NCBI GenBank assembly: GCA_963678675.1
Contig: OY783193.1
Location: 8,301,394 to 8,365,393 of the forward strand
Source of the DNA: Xiphydria camelus
Taxonomy: Eukaryota > Arthropoda > Insecta > Hymenoptera > Xiphydriidae
Direction of reading: 5' to 3'
Length of the DNA: 64,000 bases
Shown here: positions 22,156 to 34,079 of the stretch, one piece after another
How the letters are laid out: the number at the start of each line of letters is the position of its first letter
Numbering within the stretch: the stretch's first letter is position 1
Program-made: the position numbers and the translations under genes
The notes under the pieces: model-generated
What the model was told of the DNA's origin: nothing
Seen by the model: the letters and a program-made list of their open reading frames with translations, nothing else
The model's database searches: none

Positions 22156-22933
22156 TACAAATTTAGGAACCCAAAAATACACGCACGTGCCTTCACTGAA
22201 ATCGCATCGATATCCGCAGTTTCATTTACAGCTTACCATCGCCGCTCCGCGACGCCGAGAAAATTGAAAAGAAAACCGGTACAACACAGAAGCGCAGCCT
22301 GAGTCACGAAACGACCGAGCGGCCAGCCGGAGATACGTACCTACCGTATTACCGCGTCACGTTTCCACGAGAGCCGAACATTGTAAGACTCCCCGTTTCG
22401 TCACGCGGACCGGAAGGAAGTTTTACAGATCGGGAACAAAGGACCACCACCGAAGTCTTCGAAGTTGCCGCGACGTAGGCTGCTGTCTCGACTCTCCCGC
22501 GTCTTTTTCTCTCTTTCCCCTTCTTTCTCCCCCTCGCGCTCACCATCTTTGCCTCCCCGCGAGCGCGCGTCGCTCCGAATACAGTTTGTGCGCACCGGCG
22601 GTGCAGCTCCATGCCATATTGCCGACGCTGAATGCATTTGCCTCGCATCGCGCTCCCATTGTTCTGCAATTATTCCAGCTTCGCTAGAATTTGCCTGCTC
22701 ACCGCTCGGCCACCAACGCGCTCTCCCCGTGACGGTTTGAAACAATGAATGAACGAGAAATGAATGGCTTTCGTTACGCGTTCTGGCTGGTTTCGGACCG
22801 CGCGTTTCACGGCGTCGTGTGTTGCGGTAATAGCCGCGCGCTATGTGCCCACCTATCCCATGGCGTTCGCTCAGGGAATCCGGGGAATTTAATGTCGTGG
22901 TCGAGACGAGGACGGCGGAATTCGGTCTTCTCA
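22156..22933. other. GC-rich block, no gene supported
   Basis: CpG-rich. The 177-codon minus-strand frame at 22401-22934 overlaps other frames, is rich in Arg/Glu and lacks any known domain. Confidence 0.4.
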
Positions 22934-23040
22934 TAAAAAAAAATATTTATATTTTAAAATTCAATTTGTATTCTGTAGGTAAGAGTATACATATTTAATT
23001 CGCACAAAAAAGAAAACGTTTGAAAAAATAATTATTTGCT

Positions 23041-23259
23041 GAGTTAAAAGCGCATTTTTCTCTACAACTTTGTGACGTCATCGAAACACAAGAGAGGCGG
23101 CACGCTTATGCTAAGCAACGAGTGCGAAAGAGATAGACTTACAATACGATGACGTAGCTGCATTTCTAAATGTTGTTTTCCAGTTCAGCTAAGGCTTAAA
23201 ATGAAAAATAGAAAAATGCGAAGTAAATAATTTTGTCTAAATTTTTCGAAGCTGCAATT
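23041..23259 (+). repeat. Interspersed repeat U (copy 1)
   Basis: About 220 bp shared with 31363-31583 and, inverted, 26818-27042. Conserved anchors are TTTTTCTCTACAA, GTGACGTCATCG, CAACGAGTGCGAAAGAGATA, ACGATGACGTAGCTGCATTT, GTTTTCCAG and AAAATGAAAAATAGAAAAATG. The ends are not inverted repeats and I see no poly-A tail, so the class is open. Confidence 0.7.
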
Positions 23260-24158
23260 AAAAAATTGGTGAGAAAATCGAATCATCAAGGAAATTCGTG
23301 GACGATGATATCTGATGAGTGAGTATTCGTTGCGTATAAATAAATCGAAAATTCATATGTGACCAGAAATGGAATGATAAAAACCAATGAGGAAGATCTG
23401 TTGGGATATTTCAAGACTTTTCATTTTTGCTTCTTTACGATATTATTACTACATTCCGAAAGACTCAAACTCTAATCTCTTTGAACCATCGCGGTCGTTC
23501 ATGCCTGATCTTAAGTATCATTCTCGTTGATGTATACGACTCACGCGTACCGACGGAGCTACTTTGATGTCAGGAAAGAGAAAGAGAAAAACCGTCGCGC
23601 GTTTCTCATACAGATAGTTATCGAAATCGCCGCCTTCGGAACTTCCAGATTCCTCAACGGAGTCCATTGTCGAACATTATCGTCCATTGTAGCAGAGCGG
23701 CACCCTCGCACAAAGAGTACCTGCGGATGCCAACGGCGCCTGTAGCACGAAGCGCCTAAATTGGGCATATCCTACAGAGACTCGTGACTCCACGCTCTTA
23801 TCGCCCGTCTCTATCTGCCTCTGCCCACCGTCGGACGAAAGCTTGAAAAGCTCAACCGAGCTAATGGACGCATCATTAACCCGTCTAAACCGACCATGAA
23901 GATCTATGCGAAGAGGTAAAGTTAAAACAAAGAGCGTTCTCGTCTCTTGGTCTATCCTAAGACGGTGCAACTCACGGAGACCCTCGCGGAACACGAAATC
24001 CCGCTATGCATAGAGAAAGAGGATTAGTAATTTTTACAGTAAACCCCAGTAACAGGGCTCCTCGAGGTGAAATATCAAATTTTTTAATAGACGCAGCGTG
24101 CTTTTTACACTTCGTGACAGCATAAATCCGTAAACACCTGACATACATATACTAGATA
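23260..24158. other. Single-copy block, no gene supported
   Basis: Mixed composition. The minus-strand 105-codon frame at 23677-23994 has no recognisable domain. Confidence 0.4.
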
Positions 24159-24182
24159 CACAGTAAAAATGATATCATATGC

Positions 24183-24472
24183 AGGACTAAACTTACTCGC
24201 CGGGAAAGAAACTTCAATTATTAATAGGTGTGTACAACTTTGTTTCAACCGTTTTTCCTAATCGCCTTGCTTTTGAAAACGGCGGAAGCAAAGTTGTACA
24301 TCTAATATTATCTCATTATTTATGAATGTTTGACCTATATCGATATAAGGCTTTATTGCAGATAAAAATGTGATCTTCAAAAAAGTATTATACAAATATG
24401 AGATCCAAGAGCTCATAGGTAATGAGATAATAGTGATTGAAGTTTTTTTTTCTGGCGAGTAAGTTTAGCCTC
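24183..24472. mobile_element. MITE family B (copy 2), inside A
   Basis: It starts AGGACTAAACTTACTCGCCG and ends CTGGCGAGTAAGTTTAGCCT. It is longer than copy 1 because a mariner-type mini-element (24227-24302) interrupts its left arm. Confidence 0.85.
24227..24302. mobile_element. Mini-element R, mariner-like ends, inside B
   Basis: The arms GGTGTGTACAACTTTG and CAAAGTTGTACATC face each other, with TA on each side (24225-24226 and 24303-24304). The total is 76 bp. The TA site and GGTGTGTACAA end are like mariner TIRs (inference). Only the ends remain. Confidence 0.7.
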
Positions 24473-25344
24473 ATGTGGTGTACCACATCTGAGGTCATTC
24501 AGTCTTATGCCATTTTATCTAACAACAACAGTAGTCTGTATAGATCCACACCACATAATTTTTTACAGTGTAACGCGCGGGAGATCTATTAAAAACTATT
24601 AGAAACTTCAATATTTCACTTCGAGGAGACCTATTACTGTGTTCACTGCAAAAACTCACGGGTTTTCCCATGATTTTTTACTAATTCTTTTTCCCCGTGT
24701 GAATTCTCCCGGACCGACGGAACCGGCATAGGGACGGGTGTCTCCTATCACCTGAGAGTAAACTAATAATGGCTCGTAATTGCTTAATTTCTGTTTTGTC
24801 CCGGGTAGACGCGCGCGCGGGTGCTTATTAAAAACTCAAACCCCGCCGTCCGGCCTGGCCTAATTATGCGCTGGCGAGCCCTTAAACGGCGGCGGACCTG
24901 TCCTCAAATTACCTATAATTTCTCTGTTTGCGGTTTAGAACGCAAAGCGAGAGAGACGAAGGCCGGACTGGGGCAGTTTTTCGGATCCCGAGGGGTTCTT
25001 TGCACGGTCGCGCGCCGCCACCTGCCGGCGTGGAGGAAGAAAAGAGGGAAGGTACGCGGGACGTATACGGTCCCGAGGGGGTGGGAGTTCTCCCGTTGAA
25101 ATTAGAGGTAATCGCCGATCCCACGGCATTCGGCGGCGAGAGCGGATTACCCTGGGATTTCGTAAGTTCCACGCGCCGGGCTTGTACACGTCTGTGTGTA
25201 CGTATATGGGTACGCCGGCGTTTAACGAGGATAAATATTTACTCGAACGAACAGCCTGAATGGCGTGGCATGAATGGCGAGGCTACAGCTATACGCATAG
25301 AGTAGGTGGCGTGAGATATGGATCTTACTACGGATATTGCCCAA

Positions 25345-25363
25345 CTCTCTCTCTCTCTCTCTC
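25345..25363. repeat. (CT)n microsatellite
   Basis: About 19 bp of CT dinucleotides. Confidence 0.9.
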
Positions 25364-26098
25364 GTCGTGCCATTGGGAACTGAACGAGGAGTCGAGGGAT
25401 TCGTGAAAAGAAGCGTGGACGGGTTACACCTAATATCGAAGGATTAGACCGCCTTCCCCCACCTCCTTCGACCGTCTGCTCTTCAGACGTTTTTGCGCGC
25501 CCGCGGAGACCCCGATTTGCCGCGCATCATCCTTCCTCGCGCCGCGCTACAACATTTATTACGCGCTTGAATACAGGGTACACGTGTGGATACATCCATA
25601 CCGCCGCGGCAAACGCGTACGGTACAAGCGGTGGTTTCGCACTATTTATATGCAAATATCGCGAAAGGCGTGACGATGTGGAAACCGCGCGCGGTAGGTG
25701 TTTCGGAGGGTAACTTTTTACGCTAAATACACCCATCCTCGCGCGCGACCGACCGCGGCTGCAGTTTCTCGCGCGAATCTTTCACACTCCCGCGCTCCGC
25801 GGATCCTATACTTTTGCGCAATCGTCCCCGCCCTCCCCCATTGCGCCGCTTCTCATCGATCCTCCTCGCGTTCCGCGCCTGCATCTGAAAAACTCGTCTC
25901 CCCCCCACCCCCTCTACACTGCCGGTCGTTTCGACGCGCGTGCATACTTCGCGGGACGGGACGCGGGTCGTGGAGCTTTTTTCGCGATCGTTCAAACGCA
26001 CCGCTTGTAAAGCCGAGCGAGAGGAAGAGGGAGGAGGAGAAGAACGCGAACGGGAAGAGCGAACGACGGCGCGGAAGAAGAAAAGGGGCTTGGAGGAG

Positions 26099-26117
26099 GC
26101 GCGCGCGCGCGCGCGCG
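26099..26117. repeat. (CG)n microsatellite
   Basis: About 19 bp of alternating GC. Confidence 0.9.
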
Positions 26118-26817
26118 TCTCGGGGTGGTTCTCTCGCAACTGCGAACGCGATACGAGACACGCGATGCAAGCTGCGCCCTCTCGCTGGACCTCCGACGAC
26201 AGACGGGAACGGCGAGGAGAGTAACCGTAAACCCGGCGCGTCCTGTCCCTCGGAGTGAAGATATTCCGGTAACGTTTGCACGTGTTTTTTGCAGCGCGCG
26301 GCCAGTCATTGTTCCCGGGCACGCGAGGTCACGCGGTGTGCCCCGCGCGGCCGCGTCCGCAACGCAATCCTATACATTGAAACCTCAGACAAGGCCCGAG
26401 GGCGATTGTTGCGCGTTATGGGTGGCGGGAGAGACTCTGAAATAATACCCCGCGCCTAACAAAATACACTTTCGAAAAGAGCGAGCGAGTAAGGAGATCG
26501 TGGGACGACGCGCCGCGCCGCTCTCGAGACCTAGCCCAACGAGAGTGAGACGGGCGCCGTGTCGTGGATCCCCCGCTGGAGTAGTTGCGCGAGTGCGTGT
26601 AGTATTTCATACAAGCGGACTTGGGGAAAGTCGAGGAAATCGAGGGAGGGATGTTTTCGGCGAAAGGAAAGGCCGAAGTCAAGTGGCTCGTGGGAAGATG
26701 TCGAGTAGTGCGTTTTACAAGTGAAAGTACTCGATCGAACGTACTTTTTTTGGAAGGAGAAAGAAAAGAATTCGTTTCGATTAAAGCACTTCGGTTTTGA
26801 CGCTAATTTTTTTTTAT

Positions 26818-27042
26818 TGCAGATTCAAGAAATTCTAACGAAATTGTTTGCCCTGTATATTTCATTTTTCATTTTCTACTTTATTTCAGCTGGAAAATGA
26901 TACATATTTTGAAATTCAGGTACGTTATCGTCTATAGTAAGACCATCTCCCTCGCACTCGTTGCTTGGTATAACTGCGTCTCTCTGGCTTTTCGATGATG
27001 TTACGATTTTGTAGAAACGCACTTATGACGGCGAATAATTTT
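26818..27042 (-). repeat. Interspersed repeat U (copy 2, inverted)
   Basis: On the minus strand this aligns with the copies at 23041 and 31363. Visible on the plus strand are TCATTTTTCATTTTC, CTCGCACTCGTTGCTTGG, TCGATGATGTTACGA and GTAGAAACGCACTTATGAC. Confidence 0.7.
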
Positions 27043-27913
27043 TTTGGACCGTTTCTTTTTCATTTGTTATTCAATATGTATACGGATTACACATTAAATT
27101 TAGAATATTTTTGTATGTTAAGGTCGAATTTAATTAAAACATACGACCAATGACACCGCCGTAACTACGGATGCCCCGCGAATGCCTTCCACCGTCGCGC
27201 TCGCCCTAATTCTCGACTACCGTTTAGCGCTCCTGGCGCATCAGAGTTGAACCGATAAATCGCGAGCTACGTCGAGACTTTAATTCCGTGGCAAAATCAA
27301 TTTATCGTGGGTGGCTGCTACACATATCGGGGCCGGGCTGTAATTAAATTGTTACTCGGGGCGGACCGCACGCCAATCGACATGGGCGGCCACCAAACAC
27401 CCACACAGGGCCCTGTCGTATTTATTATCCTTTTATTTTTCGAGCGTGTCCTCTATTAATAAACACGGCGCGTTAATAAATCGCGAAAAAGACGTTTCTT
27501 CTTTCGGGGCACGGAAAAAGGGGGCTTCGCGTGGGTGGATGGAATGTTTTAACGAGGAACGAGTATAGGGGTGCTCGTATTTATAATACATGACGTGTCG
27601 AATCGAGTAGGTACTCTATACTCATTTCGTGTTTTTCTTTTCCACGAAGTCGACCAATCCTCCCCGTATAGTAACTCGAGAAAGTTACGCGCTGGTCGAC
27701 TACGGCGATCTACAAGCGAAAGTATACGGAGAGAAATTTGTGTGGTAATTTATGCGGGGAAAATTAATGAAAAGCGTCTGCTTAGAATTTCTTTTCTAGA
27801 AAATATATGAAGCCAAGTATTTCTGGTGCGCAAGAAATTCTTTATCAATTATAATTAATATTATTGATTGCGTCCATTTATTTTGCAGCACATTTTCCAT
27901 TCGTACCTACCCT
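27043..27913. other. Single-copy block, no gene supported
   Basis: Mixed composition. A 79-codon frame (27571-27810) has no known similarity. Confidence 0.4.
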
Positions 27914-28178
27914 CACTGGAAGAAAAGGTCTAGTTGAATACGAACTTAATAGAGCAATTTATTTGATATAGATAGAAATTTATTCACATCGAACAAAAGT
28001 CTATTTGATTTAGATAAACGTTTTGCATATCTTTTTAATCGCGAGTACGAATCTAATAGAACACTTATCTAATTCACGTAGACTCTTGATCGATGTGAAT
28101 AAATTCCTAGTTATCTCAAATACATTTTACTATTATATATATATAGGTTCGTATTCAACTGGACCTTTTCCCTGGGTG
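27914..28178 (+). mobile_element. MITE family K (copy 1), 265 bp
   Basis: It starts CACTGGAAGAAAAGGTCTAG and ends GGACCTTTTCCCTGGGTG. The arms share AGTTGAATACGAAC, GAAATTTATTCACATCGA and AAAAGTCTA. It is related to the copy at 54851. The flanking dinucleotides are no longer TA. Confidence 0.8.
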
Positions 28179-28211
28179 CTCCAAATGTATTGAGAGCCGA
28201 TCTCCACCCTG

Positions 28212-28412
28212 TAGGGTAGACCGAGGCAAATAAAATCATAGATCCACATTTCTCAAATCATGATGAAAATAAGCATTTCAATTGTTCGTATTACTTCATT
28301 CCTTTCCGACGAAGTAATATGAATGGTCGAAATGCTTATTTTTTCCACGATTTAACAAACATAAATTTGTGAACCGATTCACCCTGTGATCCGATTCGCC
28401 TCTGTCTGCCCT
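28212..28412. mobile_element. Foldback MITE family P (copy 1)
   Basis: The left arm TAGGGTAGACCGAGGC, ATCATAGATCCACATTT, AATTGTTCGTATTACTTC is inverted on the right (GAAGTAATATGAATG, GTGATCCGATTCGCCTC, GTCTGCCC). Total about 200 bp with long arms. The second copy is at 45530. Confidence 0.75.
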
Positions 28413-28800
28413 TCTCGTATCACAGGTTGTTTATGCGTGTCAAAAAAAAACGCCGTAGAACGATACAGGCATTTGGAACGTTCACTTTCGAGACGCCCCA
28501 ATTTAACAGTTTTATCGACGTAGAGGCGCTCCATTAGCGCGAGAAATAAATACCCGCGTGTGTGCCGCGGTAAGAAAAAATTGCGCATATCTTAATGACG
28601 CATCTGTAATTTGAGATTCATATATGAATCGACTCCTGTTTCTGCTTTTAGCTTTATCTTTATGGACCACCCCGGCCGGGGCCGCCTACGTCTAAGAGGG
28701 TTTCGAGTGTCCCGGACCTTCTTAAGCGAGACACCTCCGATAATTGGAAAGGGTGGGTCTGAATAATGTTTGTTTGACCGACCATTATGTAAATAGAGGA
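28413..28800. other. Single-copy sequence
   Basis: No gene or repeat end recognised. The right part is the edge of the tandem array. Confidence 0.35.
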
Positions 28801-28829
28801 GCGGGCTCTTCGGGAACTCGTCGTAAACT

Positions 28830-29495
28830 TCGCCCCTGGAGACACACGCTCCACCCGCGCCGCCTGCAGTCACGCGCGGCGTTCCGACGAGATCGAGCGG
28901 AGGCTGCGCGGGGTATGAAGATATACCTATGCGCGCATCCGACCGCGCGTTCCACCCAGCCGTGTGATGCATTTCATTTCCCCGGGGTGAATAGATCCCC
29001 GTAAAAATTCCCCCCGTCCCGCTTCGACGATGCGACTCGCGCAAAAATGCTTGATGTACCGCGCGCACCTGCAGTCGTGCGTGTGCGCCGCGGACGAGAT
29101 CGAGCGAAGGCTGCGCGCGGTGCGAAGACACTCGACCGCGTTCCACACGCGGTGATATTTCATAAAACCAGGGTGGAACGATTTTTCGCCGCCTGTACGA
29201 CGACGACTCGTATACAAAGTCTCGATATATCGCGCACCTGCTGTCACGCGTGTAAACGAACAGGATACAGCGGAGGCTGTGCGATGCGAAGATACGCACT
29301 CGATCGTGCTCTACCGGGGGCGTGTGATATATTTCATTTCTCCGGGGACGGAGATGGACGGTAAATGATACACCCCGAAGAAATCTCCCCCCTTCCGCTT
29401 CCACGTGGTGGACTCGCGCGGGAAACGTCGTACACACCGCGTGGCGTTTCTCGAGAATCTCGGAGAAATCAGAGAGAGAGGCGCTCGCGCGGCGC
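28830..29495. repeat. GC-rich tandem array, at least three diverged units
   Basis: CACCTGCAGTC-type anchors recur at 28864, 29069 and 29238, spaced 205 and 169 bp. Each unit then has a GACGAGATCGAGCG-type motif, a GCGAAGA motif and a GTGTGATGCATTTCATTT-type motif followed by a C-run (29011, 29384). A fourth partial unit starts near 29429. On the minus strand one frame stays open through all units (28592-29497, 301 codons). The protein reads as diverged repeats with no known domain, so I treat it as a by-product. Confidence 0.65.
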
Positions 29496-29497
29496 AA

Positions 29498-31190
29498 TTT
29501 ATCCCTCGTAAAGTGCCGCGAACGCGAGTACGCGTTCGCCGTAACACTTAAAAGTAATTAAGCTTTCCCGCGCCATTGCGGGGAGCAATTTCGTCGGAGG
29601 GACAAATAATTGGCAATAATGAGTAACGGCCGGCCTCGTCGGAGTCGCAGACGCAGGGCGCGCGGGAGGTGACATCAAAGCGACCGGACAAATTGGACGT
29701 TGGTCGTGCGGATAGTGCGTAACGAAAGAGGCTGGGAGCGGTGGGGGGATGACAGATAGAGAGCGGTAGGGAGGGAGAAGAAGAGGAGGAGGAGGAGGAA
29801 GAGGAGAGGAGGAGTGTGTGCCTTGTATTGCGAGGAGGCTAATAATCGTGCGCTTCGCAAAAAAGTATGTAAATTCACGACGTCGAGACGAACGTTCCTT
29901 CGAAGCGTTCGCGGAGCTACTTCCATATACTCCATCAAGGAGGCTTCACGTTCGGTATTCACGCGTTTTTCTGATAATATCCTTCCCTCGCAACGCTCTG
30001 TCATTGTGAGCAGCTGCTCTGCTTTTTAGTTTTCGCGCTTTTTTATCGTCTCCATCGTCGAGATAGCATATTTATGATTTGATAATACAATATATCCTGC
30101 GGAGCTCTTCGGTTCTTCGACGATCGCTCCCCACAAAGTGCCATCCCTCTACGCGTTAACTTCTCGAGAGTAACCAACCCCCGCGGAAAGGTTCCGCCCG
30201 CAGAGAGGCAATAAATGGGAAATTGCTCTCTCCGTTGTAGTAATACGGTGTAATTCACTCGGACGACATGTGGGACCTCCTCGGGACATCGGAAGGGTAA
30301 TTGCAGTCTGATGGTTGGGTCGCGGGCGAGGCTTAATTATTTATTATTGTATTTGCGCTGCGAGAGAGTGGCTTTGGTCGGGATAGTTACGACATCCGGA
30401 TGGTGCATGCTCCGAAAAATGAGTCATCCGTCATGTCCATATCGATAAGTTTCGACAGAAAGAAATGACAAAAGTTTCAATTTTTCCATTTATCTCGGAC
30501 ATTCTTATCGCATGAGCCATCTCACGTCAAACTGGACCCGCTCGCATCTCTTATTTAAGTTATTTTTCTCCCTGTATGCAAAATACACAAGTGCATGTAT
30601 GCATGTGCAAAAGCGCGAGCTTCGAGCGATTATTACTCATATCCCAATTGTTCTTACGAGGGGCGCTATAAAGTCGGCGTCATTATCGCCGGCGCGCTGC
30701 TATCGAACGCTTACGCGAATCTCGGAGCCCGGCTATTCCGGCAATTTGACACAGTTTCACCGTGAAGACAGCTTAAAAGACACCGCGTGAGTTACGACCA
30801 CAGACGGCAGTTATCTCCTGCAGCTGGCATAATAAAATTGAAATCGCATTGTGCCGCGGTACTCGGCCGCGGTAATCAACGTTACTTTTATCGTTCAGAG
30901 AAACGTGGGTAGGTTGGGGCGCGAGCGGGGCCACGGTCGATTCGCAAGCCCGAGGCACTCTCGAACATTTGGGCCGCGCGCGAAGCGGGATGCCATCCAA
31001 AATTGCGCGCCGATTTTCGGCGATGGACCGTTACAAAAATATGATCCTACGGGTCAAATACGCGACCCCGTTATATAGGTTCCTCGCTCTTTTCGTAAAA
31101 TTTTGTTTCCTGTATTTATGGAGATAAAAATAGCGATGGTTACTTGTTGAGCAGTAATGATCGTTGTCTCGACAGCGATGATACAATGAG
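29498..31190. other. Single-copy block with a purine tract, no gene supported
   Basis: A GGA-rich purine tract runs from 29771 to 29814. The rest is mixed sequence; frames do not exceed 109 codons and resemble nothing known. Confidence 0.4.
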
Positions 31191-31300
31191 AAAAAAACAT
31201 GGTGGCTACTTAACCGGAAGACCGGGAAAACCAGGAAATGTCAGAAAATTTTCGATAGATCCAGAAAGTTTTGGAATTTTTTCTTTTCAATTATTTTACG
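31190..31300 (+). mobile_element. Possible transposon end remnant
   Basis: The string GGTGGCTACTTAACCGGAAG, followed by ACCGGGAAAACCAGGAAATG and TCAGAAAATTTTCG, is of a type common at ends of animal DNA transposons. I found no partner end nearby, so it is offered as a degraded terminus only. Confidence 0.35.
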
Positions 31301-31362
31301 TTAAATTTGAACTAATATCAATTTAAATACGAAAAAGAAGTACTTCGAAAAAATCATAATTC

Positions 31363-31583
31363 ACAAAGTTATAAGTGCGTTTCTCTCTACTAGATTGTGA
31401 TGTCATTGGAAAGGCAGAGACGCAATATGTGCCAAACAATGAGTGCGAGGGAAATAGTCTTACTAGACTATGACGTACATAGCTGCATTTCAAGATATCG
31501 TTTTCCAGCTTAGATAAGGCGGAAAATGAAAAATGAAAAAATACGGGGTTGATAGTTTTGTCTAAAATTCTCGAATCTGCCTT
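31363..31583 (+). repeat. Interspersed repeat U (copy 3)
   Basis: It aligns with copy 1: AAGTGCGTTTCTCTCTAC, GTGATGTCATTGG, AATGAGTGCGAGGGAAATAG, ACTATGACGTACATAGCTGC, CGTTTTCCAG and AAAATGAAAAATGAAAAAAT. Confidence 0.7.
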
Positions 31584-33511
31584 GAAAAAGTTAACGTTAA
31601 AACCGAATTCAACCAGCGCTGTCCGGACAGCGACCATTGCTATTTTTTTTCTCCGTGTATGATTATATGGCGTCGGAACGACACAGCGACATACTGACGT
31701 ATCCGCGCGTGTCATAATATTATTACTCGCGGCTGGAGCTTCGGCGTTACGACCGCGCGACATGCCGATTTCTTACTCACTTTCAGCGGACAGCCGCCGG
31801 TGTCCTCACGAGGTGACACGCGCGCTCGGACGTTTCGAAGCGTCCGAGCAAGATAAAGAGGACACGTTTTCGCCAGGACGGCTGTTACAACGTCATAGAA
31901 TGCCACCCTTCAATTAAAGAAGATTCTCCGTCTCGGACGCGCGCGGCTTATCAGATCAGATTGGACGACATGACTCGGTGAAGGCGCGCTTTGTCCGTGT
32001 GAGTGGGTCTCGCACCGAGAGCTCCTCAACAAGCAAAGTGCATCAATATTATCCCCAATAATGTCTTCTTCCTCTCGCGCGACCCACTAAACCCCTTTCT
32101 TCCCCGCGGCACGCACAATCAAGGAGTCCAATCTTCCCTTCCCCTCATCGGAGATAAGCCGCGTCCTCCGACGCGTATATCTAACCGAGTCCCGGGGCGA
32201 TCGAAAACCACGAGACTGGAGAAAAAAAAGCCTTCCCTCCGAGGAAAAATTAAAATAAATTCATCTCGATGGACCGCGCGCGCGCGCAGAGGATCTTGCT
32301 TCGCGTCCCCCTCACGACGCCGGAATCTGCGCGTCGTCACATGCCTCCACGTACACCTACATGGAACTTTGCGCCTCTGAACTCCTTTATGGCCTAGACA
32401 GCCTTCGTTCTCCGCATCCCCCCCTCTTCGAGCCGCCGCGCCACAGAATTTTTGCTCCATCCTCCCGAAAAATGTAGAGTCGTTTGGCATCGGGGCCCGG
32501 CAATAAAAAGCTTCCGCGGGGGCTTTGTTTCAAAACACCGAACCGTATAAAACCGCTAAAACGTGGTGATAGGCGCCATTCCGGAGCCGCTTTGTCGGCG
32601 CACGCAGCGCGCCCCGAACGGTAGCCCTGTCCGACAACGAATGCCCATCGATAAATGGTTCCGTAAGAGCCGCGCTCTGCAGCTTTCGGTCCATTAAAAT
32701 TGTTCGGCGATTCGGATGCGTTCTTGTATAATTTAGTCGTTAGCGAGTGGTCGGATTGAGCGTACACGGGATGGGTTTTAAGATATTGACGAAATCATTA
32801 GCTTCGGGGAAGGGGGATGATGGGACCCTTCCCCTCTCTCTCTCGCTCTCGCGTGCTTCGCGTTCTAAGATTAGCGACGCGATCGGTTTCCTTCGTCGGG
32901 GCGGCGGCTCCTCTCGCAGCCTCCCTGCTCATCGTTTCGTGCGTGAATTTATCGAGGAGGGCTTATCGGCCACCTCCACGCGTGGGAGCTGCGCTTTAAT
33001 CGACAGTCGAATAGCGCGCGGAGATAAGCGTGAAACGCGTGGAAGAATCCACGGTTTATGAAATTGTTAACGAGGACTCGGAATGTTTTCTAAGAGTTTA
33101 CGAGATAAAGACATTGTTCCCGAACGTATCTATGCGGACCGTCGCGAAAGATCGATGCACTCGATTTTTTATTTCTAGATTCCAAGGCACCTCGAATTAA
33201 CCGCGATGTATTTTCAGAGCGGGGTACCTACTCCAGTTGATTGACGATCGAGAGAAGCGAGCGGAGTGTAATTTAGTTGTTAGCGCGCAACCCGAATACA
33301 GCCTACCACACGAAATGAGTTTAGAGATGTTGATGGAATCATTAGTTACGCGCGGCAGTTATATTTCTTCCGTTTCGTAATCTGCCGCCCGGGCGAATAA
33401 GTATATACGAGGATCGACATTCCGAGAATATTAAAAAAGAAAAATTCGATACTCACTTTTTCGGCGGTTATGCATCCCCGATTTGTATTTAGAAAGCAGC
33501 TCTTCTAAATA
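31584..33511. other. Single-copy block, no gene supported
   Basis: GC-rich with alternating AT parts. The minus-strand 146-codon frame (31323-31763) runs through repeat U and is not a gene. Frames of 125 and 126 codons at 32.0-32.8 kb overlap each other on both strands. Confidence 0.4.
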
Positions 33512-33807
33512 CACTGAGAGAAATAATTGCTGCTGCTAAAAAAAAATATTTTCTTCGATCGAAACGATATAATTTCAGGATCAAGCCATGTTTTTTTTCA
33601 TGTAAGAAAATATTATAACATATTTAATAGACTCGAGTAATTTTTGTTTTACGGGGAAAGAATTTCTTGTTCCTACGACGGTATTCTTGAATCAATAATA
33701 TACGAGTATATTCCTTGATCAAGTATCTTTATTCTTAAAGATTTGTAAGATCGTATATTCTTGATTCGAGGAACATTTTTTTGACGCTAGCATTATTTCT
33801 CTCAGTG
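33512..33807 (+). mobile_element. MITE family G (copy 1), TA-flanked
   Basis: It starts CACTGAGAGAAATAATTGC and ends GCATTATTTCTCTCAGTG, with TA at 33510-33511 and 33808-33809. 296 bp. The inner part has TATTCTTGAATCAATAATAT and GATTCGAGGAACATTTTTTT. The second copy is inverted at 49117. Confidence 0.75.
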
Positions 33808-33819
33808 TATTAATTTGTA

Positions 33820-34079
33820 CACAAAGAAAAATTATTAGTTGGATCTACTGAAAATGATAATACTTATGAAGTCGCAAGTAATAATTTATTTCTTATTTGT
33901 AACAATAAAATCTTTTAATGCATCAACTTAATATCCCTTCCTTAGAATCATGAATCACGTGTTTGCAAGGAAGAAATATCAAATTAATATGGAAAAAAAT
34001 TTTAATTCATGTAAATGAAAAATTATTTGCGACCCCGCCAGTAATCATTAGTACATCCAACTAATTATTTTTCTCAGTG
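33820..34079 (+). mobile_element. MITE family H (copy 1), TA-flanked
   Basis: It starts CACAAAGAAAAATTATTAG and ends CTAATTATTTTTCTCAGTG, with TA at 33818-33819 and 34080-34081. The arms share TTGGATCTACTGA and TTAGTACATCCAA. The centre pairs CCTTCCTTAGAATC with GCAAGGAAGAAATATC. It lies 12 bp after G copy 1. Confidence 0.75.

Larger units (their letters stand above)
24159..24570 (+). mobile_element. MITE family A copy, split by B and R
   Basis: It starts CACAGTAAAAATGATATC and ends CACATAATTTTTTACAGTG, with TA at 24157-24158 and 24571-24572. The family core is ACCACATCTGAGGTCATTCA and TATAGATCCACACC. B sits inside it, and R sits inside B. Confidence 0.8.
24573..26817. other. Long GC-rich block, no gene supported
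   Basis: This block is CpG-rich, with a (CT)n run at 25345-25363 and (CG)n at 26099-26117. Overlapping frames of 186, 199 and 142 codons occur on both strands between 25.7 and 26.3 kb, all Arg/Ser-rich. No domain is recognised. It is the strongest candidate in the window for an unrecognised promoter-proximal or regulatory island, by composition only. Confidence 0.4.

Noticed and set aside
25698..26322. 186- and 199-codon frames on opposite strands
   Set aside because: Overlapping Arg/Ser-rich frames in CpG-rich DNA through a (CG)n run; mutual shadows.
28592..29497. 301-codon minus-strand frame as a gene
   Set aside because: It covers a GC-rich tandem array; no domain, no signal peptide, no conserved start context. 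Kept only as a finding.
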